Source: a virus
IMG/VR virus record: IMGVR_UViG_3300024352_000020
Location: 30,519 to 94,518 of that record
Reading direction: 5' to 3' (one strand)
Length of the DNA: 64,000 bases
The translations under genes were made by a program, and so were the position numbers. Within the stretch, counting starts at the first letter, position 1. Each line of letters opens with the position of its first letter. This document shows, in pieces, positions 54,977 through 62,375 of this stretch. The notes beneath the pieces are model-generated. The model searched no databases. It saw only the letters and a program-made list of their open reading frames with translations, and was not told the origin of the DNA.

Positions 54977-55209
54977 AAGTTGTTGTTTTTAATGAACACA
55001 ACGAAGTTTTTTCTAAAGTTGATAATACTCAGTTTTCTCCAGACTTTAAAAAAGCTTTTATTTTTAATTGCTTAAATACAGAACACGCCAATATAGTAGT
55101 CGAGAAGACTAGAGAGTTTACAGGAAGTCAGAACTTGCGATGGAGAGCATATGAATCGCCAAAAGAAAGCCGAAAGAACAGCGATCAAAATAGCCAAAGC
55201 AATGGCTAG
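54973..55209 (+). CDS. 78-residue protein, unknown
   Basis: KVVVFNEHNEVFSKVDNTQFSPDFKKAFIFNCLNTEHANIVVEKTREFTGSQNLRWRAYES. ATGA overlap with the previous stop. Fold looks like a ferredoxin-type strand/helix pattern. Not recognised. Confidence 0.55.
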   Translation: MKVVVFNEHNEVFSKVDNTQFSPDFKKAFIFNCLNTEHANIVVEKTREFTGSQNLRWRAYESPKESRKNSDQNSQSNG

Positions 55210-55336
55210 AGAATTGGGCGAAAAAACTAGAAATATAAATCTAGAACAAGCCGATGATATAAGAGAGTTGTACTCTCAAGTATATGGAAATGATAGACTT
55301 ACAAGAAGATATGATTTGGTTAGTATTGTGGCTTGA
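55151..55336 (+). CDS. 61-residue basic protein
   Basis: NRQKKAERTAIKIAKAMARELGEKTRNINLEQADDIRELYSQVYGND, helical and basic. It overlaps the previous gene by 59 bp, so one of the two may be weakly translated. Ribosome site GGAGAGCAT. Confidence 0.48.
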   Translation: MNRQKKAERTAIKIAKAMARELGEKTRNINLEQADDIRELYSQVYGNDRLTRRYDLVSIVA

Positions 55337-55389
55337 AATTTTTTTTGTGATTTGTACAATAATTAAAACTTTAACCGAAGGAGAATATC

Positions 55390-55818
55390 ATGGATAATCT
55401 TAAGAAGTTTTTTGGAGTAGCTCTTTTCTTTTCTTTCACTTACATTTTCTTTTCTACTGCATACATTGTTTATCAAAACTATAGATATGGATTTATGATT
55501 AGTGTTTTCAATGCTGAATCACGCATTCTGAGAGATGAATTACAGGAACAGCGTTATAAGCCATCTTACGATGATGGATATCGTGATGCTATTATTAGAA
55601 TGGGAACTCCATCAACTCCGGGTGCTTATACAGATGGATTTATGGCAGCAGCAAAAGTCTATCAAAATTCTAGTTATGCAGAAGGATATCACAATGCTAT
55701 TAAGCAATTTGGCTATCACGAAATTCCAAATGCTAACACTAAACTTCCTTTAGATGATGTAAAAACATCTAGCATTAAGACTAAAGAAGTTCCTATTAGA
55801 CTAGCAGAAGAAAAATAA
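55390..55818 (+). CDS. 142-residue membrane-anchored repeat protein
   Basis: One N-terminal membrane segment (FFGVALFFSFTYIFFSTAYIVYQ) then an extracellular or periplasmic part with related units YDDGYRDAI, YTDGFMAAA and YAEGYHNAI. GAAGGAGAAT upstream. A terminator follows. Role unknown; superinfection or surface modification are options. Confidence 0.6.
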   Translation: MDNLKKFFGVALFFSFTYIFFSTAYIVYQNYRYGFMISVFNAESRILRDELQEQRYKPSYDDGYRDAIIRMGTPSTPGAYTDGFMAAAKVYQNSSYAEGYHNAIKQFGYHEIPNANTKLPLDDVKTSSIKTKEVPIRLAEEK

Positions 55819-55840
55819 TTTATGCAATCAAATTTAACAC

Positions 55841-55880
55841 ACAAAACCATTATCTATAATAGATATTGGTTTTTTGTTTT
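55841..55880 (+). terminator. Rho-independent terminator
   Basis: CAAAACCA-T-TATCT-...-AGATA-T-TGGTTTTTTG pairs over 12 or more bases and is followed by a T-rich tail. It separates the small genes from the glycosyltransferases. Confidence 0.65.
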
Positions 55881-55893
55881 ATAGGACATAAAA

Positions 55894-56655
55894 ATGAATT
55901 TAAAGCATTTTGTAATTACTAGATTTTTAAATCAAAAAAATATGAGATTTAGAAAGTTTTTATTAGATGAAATCGTTATTGAATACAGAATGAAATTAAT
56001 GACTAAGTATTTATATCCATCTTTAAATAATCAATCAAATTTAAATTTTACACATATAATATTAATACATGAAAAATTACCTAAAAAATATATAGATCAA
56101 ATTAATAAAATTGATTGCAATTTTAAAAAAATAATTATGACTTCAGAACAGTTAAAAGATTTTATAAAAAATGAATATACTAAATGTGATTTTTTAATAA
56201 CATCCAGAATAGATGATGATGATATGATATATTATAATGCAATTGATGATATACAAAAGTCTATCAATGACAATACAATTATAAATGTATATGGTTATAA
56301 AAAAGGTTGCACAATGATAGATGGGGAAACTAAAAAATTTAAATATAAAACAAACATTAATCATGGAATGATAGCTATATTATTAACATTAATAATAAAT
56401 ACAAAAAAAGTAACAAATCCAATAACTATATACGATTTAGGAAATCATACCAAAATTAAAGATCAACTGATTAAAAACCATAAGATGTTAGGAATTGATA
56501 ATTTACCGGATGATTTCTGGAAACCAAATGTTACAGTTGATCCAGCTTGGATATACATTAGACATGAAAAATCTGATAGCGGAACAAAACACAGAAGTGA
56601 TAAAATAGTTAAATTTGGTAAATTTAAAACAAATAAATTTTTTGGCTTAGAATAA
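55894..56655 (+). CDS. Glycosyltransferase (rhamnosyltransferase-like)
   Basis: 253 residues. KHFVITRFLNQKN, a helix with RMKLMTKYLYPSLNNQSNLNFTHIILIHEKLPKKY, and CDFLITSRIDDDDMIYYNAIDDIQ (DxD site) fit the putative rhamnosyltransferase group (PF11316-type). The DNA is markedly more AT-rich than the surrounding genes. Starts 13 bases after the terminator, so a promoter must lie in it or upstream. Works with the next gene and perhaps with the gmd product. Confidence 0.72.
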   Translation: MNLKHFVITRFLNQKNMRFRKFLLDEIVIEYRMKLMTKYLYPSLNNQSNLNFTHIILIHEKLPKKYIDQINKIDCNFKKIIMTSEQLKDFIKNEYTKCDFLITSRIDDDDMIYYNAIDDIQKSINDNTIINVYGYKKGCTMIDGETKKFKYKTNINHGMIAILLTLIINTKKVTNPITIYDLGNHTKIKDQLIKNHKMLGIDNLPDDFWKPNVTVDPAWIYIRHEKSDSGTKHRSDKIVKFGKFKTNKFFGLE

Positions 56656-56657
56656 AT

Positions 56658-57290
56658 ATGTACACAGTAATAATACCAACAATGTGGGTTAATGTTACTT
56701 TATTAGAAAAAATGATATGTATATATAATCAGTCTAACTACATCAATGAAATTATAATAATAGACAATAATCCAATCGATAAAATAAAACTTGATTTTAA
56801 AAAAGTAAAAATACTTACAAAAAATAAAAATATATATGTTAATCCAGCATGGAATTGGGGCGTGTCTGAATCTAACAACGAAAAAATTATAATAGCCAAT
56901 GATGATATTTTAATAGAAAATTTTGAAAACATAATTATAAAAATTGATGAATTTTTAAAAGATAAAATTGTAATAGGTTTAAAAACCAAATTATTAGAAA
57001 ATGAAAAGCAACAAGTCTCTATAATAAAATGCCAAAAAAGACCTTATGGATGGGGTACTTTTATGGCTATGAATAAAAAATCATATATTTATGTTCCAGA
57101 ATATTTAAAAATTTGGGCTGGAGATGATATTCAGTTTAATAATAATGATCCTTATATAATTTTAGGAGCAGATATAAAAACAAAAATGTCTGAAACTGTA
57201 AAAAAATATAATCTTAGAGTTATGGCAAAAAGAGATTCTCGTCTTTACAGAACAAAATGTAATCCAGACGGATCTCTTAAACAATTGTAA
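56658..57290 (+). CDS. Glycosyltransferase (family 2-like)
   Basis: 210 residues. YTVIIPTMWVN, YINEIIIIDNNP, and IIIANDDILIENF (DD site), then GWGTFMAMNKK match GT2-like transferases that have a short C-terminal part. Very AT-rich. Two bases separate it from the previous stop. Confidence 0.72.
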   Translation: MYTVIIPTMWVNVTLLEKMICIYNQSNYINEIIIIDNNPIDKIKLDFKKVKILTKNKNIYVNPAWNWGVSESNNEKIIIANDDILIENFENIIIKIDEFLKDKIVIGLKTKLLENEKQQVSIIKCQKRPYGWGTFMAMNKKSYIYVPEYLKIWAGDDIQFNNNDPYIILGADIKTKMSETVKKYNLRVMAKRDSRLYRTKCNPDGSLKQL

Positions 57291-57333
57291 CTGCAAATCG
57301 AAAAAGTTAATGTAACAACAAAAGGAGTTAATA

Positions 57334-57726
57334 ATGAATATTAAAATTGATAATGATAACTATATCATGTTTGCAAGTGAATCTGTTAAGAGATGTTTAT
57401 TGCGTAATAAGATTTCTGCTATTGATCTTTTAACTCCATACACGAAAAAGATTTTTAGCAAAAAAGGAAATTGCAGTATTAAAAAGATAGGCGAAGAAAA
57501 TATAAGCATTACAAATATATCTGTTTATGATTTTGACGAAGAAAAAATTACTAAGTGTTTTATTTTGCACAGTGTTGGTAATTATACAGAACTCAAGCCT
57601 GTTCTTGATAATAAATGGTCTGTAAAATTAGAGTGTGGACACAACGCCATTATTGATGATACTGTAGATACAATCTGTAAGGATCATAAAGTTAAATGTT
57701 TTTTGTGCGAGAAAGCAAATGCTTAA
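57334..57726 (+). CDS. 130-residue protein with C-terminal zinc ribbon
   Basis: Ends in WSVKLECGHNAIIDDTVDTICKDHKVKCFLCEK, giving CxH and CxxC ligands; the first 90 residues are mixed strand/helix. The same C-terminal unit occurs in the gene at 63555. AAAGGAG precedes the ATG. Partner unknown. Confidence 0.65.
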   Translation: MNIKIDNDNYIMFASESVKRCLLRNKISAIDLLTPYTKKIFSKKGNCSIKKIGEENISITNISVYDFDEEKITKCFILHSVGNYTELKPVLDNKWSVKLECGHNAIIDDTVDTICKDHKVKCFLCEKANA

Positions 57727-58216
57727 AAGACTTGTAGACATTGTTTTTATAATAGCTGATTTTTCAATTTGGTTTCTTGGTATTGGATGTTTATTTATAC
57801 TCAAAGCCACTTATTTAAAAATATGTGACAATGACGATTGGAAATTTACTGGAATGATAGGCGTTGGACTTTGTTCTGCTTCAACATTCTTTTCTTTACT
57901 AGGTTTATATTTAGCAGAAAAAGAAAGGATTAAGACAAAAAAACTAAGCACTATAGATTTTTATTCAATATTTTTTAGATGGTCAGATGCTCCAACATTA
58001 CAAAAATGGAATTGTGCTAGAGTTAAAGATGGTTGGGAAATATTCATATATCACAATGGAGAAAGAAAGCGTTTAATGTTTATTGATCATACAGAAGAAT
58101 ATGGCGAAAATTTAGCTAAGTTTATTGTTGAATGTCCTGTAGATGTAATTAGATTATTAGATTCATATCGTTCTGAATGTGAATGTGAGTATCCAGATGA
58201 AAAACAAAGAAAGTGA
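57719..58216 (+). CDS. 165-residue membrane protein
   Basis: Two membrane segments (VDIVFIIADFSIWFLGIGCLFIL and GMIGVGLCSASTFFSLLGLYLA) and a cytoplasmic-like domain after residue 75. ATG overlaps the previous stop. Not recognised. Confidence 0.62.
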   Translation: MLKRLVDIVFIIADFSIWFLGIGCLFILKATYLKICDNDDWKFTGMIGVGLCSASTFFSLLGLYLAEKERIKTKKLSTIDFYSIFFRWSDAPTLQKWNCARVKDGWEIFIYHNGERKRLMFIDHTEEYGENLAKFIVECPVDVIRLLDSYRSECECEYPDEKQRK

Positions 58217-58370
58217 AGTAATAGCTAAACTTCTAGCTGCTTGCAAACGAGCTTTTGATTTTGTAGATGATGAGTTCAATAATAAGACTGTTGTAGAAAT
58301 GAATGGATCATTCGGATTGTGGCTCGATTTAAAACAAGCGATAGATTTTGCTGAAAAAAATAAAACATGA
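58197..58370 (+). CDS. 57-residue protein, unknown
   Basis: EVIAKLLAACKRAFDFVDDEFNNKTVVEMNGSFGLWLDLKQAIDFAEK. Start ATG 58197 (GTG at 58179 is an option). Helix and turn pattern as in small phage proteins with AACKRALDF-type starts. No family named. Confidence 0.58.
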   Translation: MKNKESEVIAKLLAACKRAFDFVDDEFNNKTVVEMNGSFGLWLDLKQAIDFAEKNKT

Positions 58371-58456
58371 AAACATTAGTAAAGACTTCTTTACTAGCAA
58401 TAGAAGTTAGTAAAGTTTTCTTTACTAGCAATAAAAAAGAAATTGAAAATGACTAG
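58367..58456 (+). CDS. 29-residue peptide over the hairpin repeat, doubtful
   Basis: Starts in ATGA at the previous stop; TLVKTSLLAIEVSKVFFTSNKKE. The whole frame is made by two copies of a 27-base repeat, so it could be accidental. Confidence 0.3.
   Translation: MKTLVKTSLLAIEVSKVFFTSNKKEIEND
58376..58433 (+). repeat. Tandem 27-base repeat, each with a hairpin
   Basis: TTAGTAAAG-NNTT-CTTTACTAG, twice, 31 bases apart (58376-58402 and 58407-58433). Each is an inverted repeat (AGTAAAG/CTTTACT). It sits just before the gene at 58449 and could be an operator pair or RNA-processing site. Confidence 0.65.
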
Positions 58457-58703
58457 AGAAGAAGTTGAACAAATCTGTAAAGAGACTGGCATAACTGTTT
58501 TATTTGCAGATGGATTTGATGATGCAATTATGGGAATTGGAAGATCATTTCAAGATTATAAAGTCGTATATAGTAGAGATAAAGTTATTGAGATATTAAT
58601 GGAAGAACACGATATGGACATTACAGAAGCCGAAGAATATTATGAATATAATATAGCCGGAGCATATGTGGGCGACAGCACTCCTGTATTTATGGAGTTT
58701 TAA
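58449..58703 (+). CDS. 84-residue conserved phage protein
   Basis: Start ATG 58449. ITVLFADGFDDAIMGIG, VVYSRDKVIEILMEEHDMDITEAEEYYEYNIAGAYVGDSTPVFME is a pattern shared by small proteins in many unrelated large phages (DGFDxAIxG and EYxEYNxxGAYVGxxTPxF). Function unknown. Acidic, mixed alpha/beta. Confidence 0.7.
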   Translation: MTREEVEQICKETGITVLFADGFDDAIMGIGRSFQDYKVVYSRDKVIEILMEEHDMDITEAEEYYEYNIAGAYVGDSTPVFMEF

Positions 58704-58916
58704 ATGAATGCCAAAGAAGCTGATTTTAAAGGAAAAACAAAACTAAATCAAATTAGAGTTGGAACGAAAGAGAATATAGGGGTTTCCGTAAGTCCAAGAA
58801 ACGATAATATGTTTCTTTGGTTAAACGGAGACTTGTATTATCAAAACAATGAAGGTCGATTGTTTATTATTGATTTTATAGAAGTGCCTATTAAGAGAAA
58901 AGAGAGCGAAGAGTAG
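58704..58916 (+). CDS. 70-residue protein, unknown
   Basis: KLNQIRVGTKENIGVSVSPRNDNMFLWLNGDLYYQNNEGRLFIIDFIEVPI: small beta protein. Directly after the preceding stop, with GGAG in the end of that gene. Confidence 0.6.
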   Translation: MNAKEADFKGKTKLNQIRVGTKENIGVSVSPRNDNMFLWLNGDLYYQNNEGRLFIIDFIEVPIKRKESEE

Positions 58917-58917
58917 T

Positions 58918-59193
58918 ATGTTTCAGTGTCATAAGAAAGATGGAAATGGTTTTAGGATCGGTTTTAGAAATGGATATCAAGTATCAGTAAGATTTGGTGG
59001 ACAAAATTATTGTGAAAACAGCGGTCTAGATAAAAAATTTATGGCAAGCAAAGACGCTGAAATAGCAATCGTTAACCCTAAAGGCGAACTTGTTCAACTA
59101 TCGGAAAGCGATACAGTTCTTGCTAATCAATCAGCTGAAGATTTAGTGGAACTTATGTATAAATATGTCAGGATGAAAAATGCATCCAATTAA
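58918..59193 (+). CDS. 91-residue conserved phage protein
   Basis: GFRIGFRNGYQVSVRFGGQNYCENSGLD then KDAEIAIVNPKGELVQLSESDTVLANQSAEDLVEL is a pattern found in small phage proteins (FxNGYxVSVxFGxxNYCxN, AEIAxxxPxG). Function unknown. One base after the previous stop. Confidence 0.68.
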   Translation: MFQCHKKDGNGFRIGFRNGYQVSVRFGGQNYCENSGLDKKFMASKDAEIAIVNPKGELVQLSESDTVLANQSAEDLVELMYKYVRMKNASN

Positions 59194-59425
59194 AGTTTTT
59201 ATATTGGTAATGTTGGCTTTAATAGGAAGTCATTATAAAAATTATGTTTCTCATAAAGAAACTGGCGAAAAAATAATGGCTAGACTTTACGATTTAGAAC
59301 TAAGAATTTTGCCAGAAAGTTTAGAAAATGGAGTTCCAATTTATTCAGAGCGTGGATATGCAAAAATTAGAGGTATACATGATTGTCAACAAATAATATA
59401 TGAGGAGTTTGAACTATGGAAATGA
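59180..59425 (+). CDS. 81-residue membrane protein, unknown
   Basis: N-terminal membrane segment (IKVFILVMLALIGSHY), then a soluble part (EKIMARLYDLELRILPESLENGVPIYSERGYAKIRG). Overlaps both neighbours. Not recognised. Confidence 0.55.
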   Translation: MHPIKVFILVMLALIGSHYKNYVSHKETGEKIMARLYDLELRILPESLENGVPIYSERGYAKIRGIHDCQQIIYEEFELWK

Positions 59426-59595
59426 CAGAAGACGAACTTTTGCAAATAGAAAACGACATGAAGTCTAATAATGGCTCTTGGGTTAGCAACGAAAGTGTTA
59501 TTAAATTAATCAAAGAAATTAGATACTTGAAAGAAATTATCAAGGAAATAAAACCATGTCGATCAGTATGTCAGAAGAAGAACTTAGAGAAATAG
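59416..59595 (+). CDS. 59-residue helical protein, shortened paralogue of the next gene
   Basis: TEDELLQIENDMKSNNGSWVSNESVIKLIKEIRYLKEIIKEI aligns with the start and end of the next gene (SEEELREIENRFYRATPGPWVS...EVKRLRKLL), lacking the middle. Overlaps the following start by 40 bp. Confidence 0.52.
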   Translation: MEMTEDELLQIENDMKSNNGSWVSNESVIKLIKEIRYLKEIIKEIKPCRSVCQKKNLEK

Positions 59596-59894
59596 AAAAT
59601 AGATTTTACAGAGCAACGCCTGGACCTTGGGTGTCTTCAAGCTGTGATAAGGGCGGTTCATTTATATATTCAGAAAGTCCAGAAAGGGCGTATTTTTATC
59701 ACGGAGAATGGGTTGCACATATAGCTACAAGTGAAGACACAAGATTTATTGCACACGCAATAGAAGATATACCAAAACTATTGACTGAAGTAAAAAGACT
59801 TAGAAAACTCTTAGATAAAAGTATGTATAATGAAATTATGAATGCATATTGTAAAAAATTTGGAGTAGAAGTTGACAAAGAACGAAATATTTAA
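59556..59894 (+). CDS. 112-residue ATPGPW-type phage protein
   Basis: EELREIENRFYRATPGPWVSSSCDKGG... HIATSEDTRFIAHAIEDIPKLLTEVKRLRKLLD. The ATPGPW and FIAHA-xDIPxLLxEV-RLR signature is frequent in small phage and prophage proteins of unknown role. AAGGAAATAAA upstream. Confidence 0.7.
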   Translation: MSISMSEEELREIENRFYRATPGPWVSSSCDKGGSFIYSESPERAYFYHGEWVAHIATSEDTRFIAHAIEDIPKLLTEVKRLRKLLDKSMYNEIMNAYCKKFGVEVDKERNI

Positions 59895-60186
59895 AAGGCT
59901 AGAATCTTTAAATGTCTCTAAAATATATATAACATTCTTTTGCGAAAAAGATAAAATAGATATTATAAGCAATATAGTTATTATGACAGATGGAAGATAT
60001 TCTGTTGATTGGAATGATGATATTTATAAAGACAAATCTTATATAACAGAACCAATTTTTCATTATGATAAAAAAGATTGGATTAATATAGATGGTCTAT
60101 TAACTTGGGATGTTGTTAATAAAAAATTAATTATTTCTGGCGAAAAAGAAAAATGTCTAAAAGAGAAGTTCTCCGAAGAAATATAA
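59872..60186 (+). CDS. 104-residue protein (TTG start), unknown
   Basis: TKNEIFKRLESLNVSKIYITFFCEKDKIDIISNIVIMTDGRYSVDWNDD. No ATG lies near the left end of the open frame, whereas the TTG at 59872 has GGAG six bases upstream, so I accept TTG. Strand-rich, acidic. Not recognised. Confidence 0.55.
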   Translation: MTKNEIFKRLESLNVSKIYITFFCEKDKIDIISNIVIMTDGRYSVDWNDDIYKDKSYITEPIFHYDKKDWINIDGLLTWDVVNKKLIISGEKEKCLKEKFSEEI

Positions 60187-60205
60187 TGGCGTATTTATAT
60201 ACGCT

Positions 60206-60319
60206 ATGGAAATAAACATAATTGATAATGCTAGGCCGTATATTGAATTATTTTTTTGGTTTCTTATATATAATTTGATAATCTTTACTATGAAAGAAGT
60301 TTTGAAAGATTCTGATTAA
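60206..60319 (+). CDS. 37-residue membrane peptide, doubtful
   Basis: IELFFWFLIYNLIIFTM spans a membrane. No Shine-Dalgarno was found; the promoter at 60337 overlaps its end. Confidence 0.3.
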   Translation: MEINIIDNARPYIELFFWFLIYNLIIFTMKEVLKDSD

Positions 60320-60354
60320 TTTTTTGACGATTGTGACGAATAAGATGATATACA
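60315..60354 (+). promoter_or_regulatory. Phage promoter
   Basis: ATTAATTT at the usual distance, ACGAATAAG (60337), ATGATATAC. Drives 60371 and probably csrA. Confidence 0.62.
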
Positions 60355-60370
60355 ACTCAAGGAGGTAAGT

Positions 60371-60604
60371 ATGATTAGTTTTTTCAAAAAGTTTTTTGTT
60401 AAGTCTGAAGATCAATTGAAAGTTTTAGAACTTCAAAATGAAATAAGTTCATTAAAAAGAATAGTTCAAGATTTAGAAATTGAAAATTCTGATTTTGAAA
60501 TAGCAAAATTTAATCTTATTGATGAAAATAAGGAACTAGAAAGACAGATTAGAGAACTAAATAAAAAGATAGATTCTATAAAAATTATACTGGAATATAA
60601 ATGA
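60371..60604 (+). CDS. 77-residue coiled-coil protein
   Basis: ISFFKKFFVKSEDQLKVLELQNEISSLKRIVQDLEIENSDFEI... a long heptad pattern. AAGGAGG before the ATG. Lies directly before the structured csrA leader. Confidence 0.65.
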   Translation: MISFFKKFFVKSEDQLKVLELQNEISSLKRIVQDLEIENSDFEIAKFNLIDENKELERQIRELNKKIDSIKIILEYK

Positions 60605-60609
60605 TAAAA

Positions 60610-60692
60610 GGGCGGTATTGCAATTTTCATAGTTCGGTGGGATGAAGTTGCATTTTTGGCTTGTTGTCAAAACCGCCCCTCTTATTTTGGAG
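60610..60692 (+). promoter_or_regulatory. Structured csrA leader (three-way junction) with two GGA sites
   Basis: Stem P1 GGGCGGT(610-616)/ACCGCCC(672-678). P2 TGCAATTTTCAT(619-630)/ATGAAGTTGCA(642-652) with an 11-base loop AGTTCGGTGGG. P3 TTTGGC(655-660)/GTCAAA(666-671). The three helices meet with only four unpaired bases. GGA occurs at the P2 loop end and again in the Shine-Dalgarno TTGGAGATG. Known CsrA binding favours GGA in hairpin loops and at ribosome sites, so autorepression is a natural model. All pairing was done by eye. Confidence 0.6.
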
Positions 60693-60697
60693 ATGAA

Positions 60698-60898
60698 ATG
60701 GAAAACGGAAATTTAGTTTTTACTAGGAATTTTGGCGAATCTTTTACTGTTTATACGCCAAATGGAAATGTAGTAATAACACTATTATCAAATAAATTTA
60801 GTACTAATCAGGTTAAAGTATCTGTTAGTGCTCCTAAAAACTTTAAGATAATGAGAAATGAGATAATTAATACCACAAGAGACAAAAGCCATGAATAG
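60698..60898 (+). CDS. csrA: CsrA/RsmA-family RNA-binding protein
   Basis: 66 residues from the ATG at 60698 (GGAG five bases upstream;an upstream TTG was not used). The pattern LVFTRNFGESFTVYTPNGNVVITLLSNK..NQVKVSVSAPKNFKIMRNEI follows CsrA (LxLxRxxGExxxI..V.I.V..ID.xQVRLGIxAPKxVxVHREEI), including the key RNA-contact Arg in IMRNEI. The body is slightly longer before the APK. CsrA dimers bind GGA hairpins and block or stabilise mRNAs. The stop overlaps the DUF1501 start by 8 bp, so both are co-translated. Confidence 0.75.
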   Translation: MENGNLVFTRNFGESFTVYTPNGNVVITLLSNKFSTNQVKVSVSAPKNFKIMRNEIINTTRDKSHE

Positions 60899-62171
60899 AA
60901 GACATTTTTTACAGCATACTACTGAGTTTGCTTCTCTTGCACTATTATCAAATCTTCATGCTCAGCAAGAAACAATAAAGAAAAAGGGCAAAAGATTAAT
61001 AGTTCTTTGGATGAGCGGTGGCCCAAGTCATATGGACTTGTGGGATCTAAAGCAGGGAGAATCTACTGGTGGAGATTTTAAGCCAATCAACACTTCGGCA
61101 AACGGAGTGCAGATTAGTGAAGTTCTTCCAACGATTGCTTCACAATTCCACAACTTGGTGGCTATTCGATCTTTGGTTACTAATGAAGGTAGCCATGAGC
61201 GTGGCACATACTTAATGAATACGGCTAAACAGCCTAATCCAGTAGTACAGTATCCAGCTATGGGTGCTGTAGTTTCTTCTTTGATTGGTTCTAAAGAGTT
61301 AGCTTTACCAAACTTTATAGGGATTGGTGGTACTGCTCAAAGAGTTGGCCCAGGTTTTCTTGGAGCTATGTACACACCATTTGTTGTGCAGAATCCTGGT
61401 GTTCCACCAGAAAACATTAAAGCACCAGCATCGCTTGGAGATGACGATGAAAGACTACGCAGAAGACAAAGATTGTTCTATGGAATAGAAGATGAATTTG
61501 CCCAAAAAGTAATGCCTCATATTAAAAAGGCTAAAGATAGAGAAAATTTAGGCAATGTGGCTGAATCTCACTCGTCTATTTATGGTAAAGCCTTTGATCT
61601 TACCATATCGCCACTTAGGACAGTATTTGAGATTAAAAACGAAAACACCGCCACTATTGAAGCTTATGGCGGTAGAATGAACCAATTTGGCATGGGATGC
61701 CTTCTTGCTAGAAAACTTGTCGAGAAGGGAGTTAGTTGTGTTCAAGTCGATCTCGGCGGATGGGATAATCATAATAATATCTTTTCTACTATTAGGAATG
61801 GTAATGGCCCTCGGCTTGATAAAGGTTTTGGAAACTTGGTAAAAGAACTTAATGATATTGGTTTATGGAAAGATACAGTAGTTCTTTGGATGGGCGAATT
61901 TGGTCGTACTCCTAAGATTAATCAAAATGGTGGGCGTGACCATTGGGCTAGATGTTGGTCTGTTGTCGTTGGCGGTGGTGCAATTAAGGGCGGTCAAGCG
62001 TATGGATCAACAAGTAAAGATGGGTTAGATATTAAAGATAAGCCATGTACCATTGGCGATATTTACGCAACTGTTTATAAAGCTTTAGACATGGATCTTT
62101 CTGCTCAAATTAGAGATAACATCGGAAGACCTATGAATATTGCAGAAGGAAAACCTTTAGATATTTTTTAA
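60891..62171 (+). CDS. DUF1501 protein, Tat-exported, alkaline-phosphatase superfamily-like
   Basis: 426 residues, full length. MNRRHFLQ is a twin-arginine signal followed by a hydrophobic core and HAQ cleavage region. LIVLWMSGGPSHMDLWDLK (metal-site start), MLxxKGVxCVQVDLGGWDNH, WMGEFGRTPKINQNGGRDHWARCW and the end IGRPMNIAEGKPL are DUF1501 hallmarks. This family is greatly expanded in Planctomycetota and is sulfatase-like by fold; substrate unknown. Codon use matches neighbouring phage genes, so it is not a recent arrival. It is out of place for a phage. Confidence 0.85.
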   Translation: MNRRHFLQHTTEFASLALLSNLHAQQETIKKKGKRLIVLWMSGGPSHMDLWDLKQGESTGGDFKPINTSANGVQISEVLPTIASQFHNLVAIRSLVTNEGSHERGTYLMNTAKQPNPVVQYPAMGAVVSSLIGSKELALPNFIGIGGTAQRVGPGFLGAMYTPFVVQNPGVPPENIKAPASLGDDDERLRRRQRLFYGIEDEFAQKVMPHIKKAKDRENLGNVAESHSSIYGKAFDLTISPLRTVFEIKNENTATIEAYGGRMNQFGMGCLLARKLVEKGVSCVQVDLGGWDNHNNIFSTIRNGNGPRLDKGFGNLVKELNDIGLWKDTVVLWMGEFGRTPKINQNGGRDHWARCWSVVVGGGAIKGGQAYGSTSKDGLDIKDKPCTIGDIYATVYKALDMDLSAQIRDNIGRPMNIAEGKPLDIF

Positions 62172-62182
62172 AAGGAGTTTTT

Positions 62183-62344
62183 GTGCTTAAAAAATACGCA
62201 GGAAAAGTAAAATGTTTGGGATGGTGCAATAAAGAATTTATATCTCCAAACAAAGTTTATGTTCGTTTGTGTCATGAGTGTAAAGAGAAAAGCAATAATC
62301 TCAGAGCAAGAAGAAATTCTAAATATCTAGAAGTTAAAGATTGA
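62183..62344 (+). CDS. 53-residue zinc-finger-like protein (GTG start)
   Basis: GTG at 62183 preceded by AAAGGAG. CLGWCNKEFIS and LCHECKEKSNNLRARRNSK give two CxxC pairs and a basic tail, as in HNH-linked or ribosomal zinc ribbons. Eleven bases after the DUF1501 stop. Confidence 0.6.
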   Translation: MLKKYAGKVKCLGWCNKEFISPNKVYVRLCHECKEKSNNLRARRNSKYLEVKD

Positions 62345-62375
62345 TAAAATAATTTAAATTGTTATGTTAAGTTTT

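Noticed and set aside
60610-60680. GGGCGGT...ACCGCCC spaced like a tRNA acceptor stem
   Set aside because: The inner arms do not match D, anticodon or T arms; a three-way junction leader explains it better.
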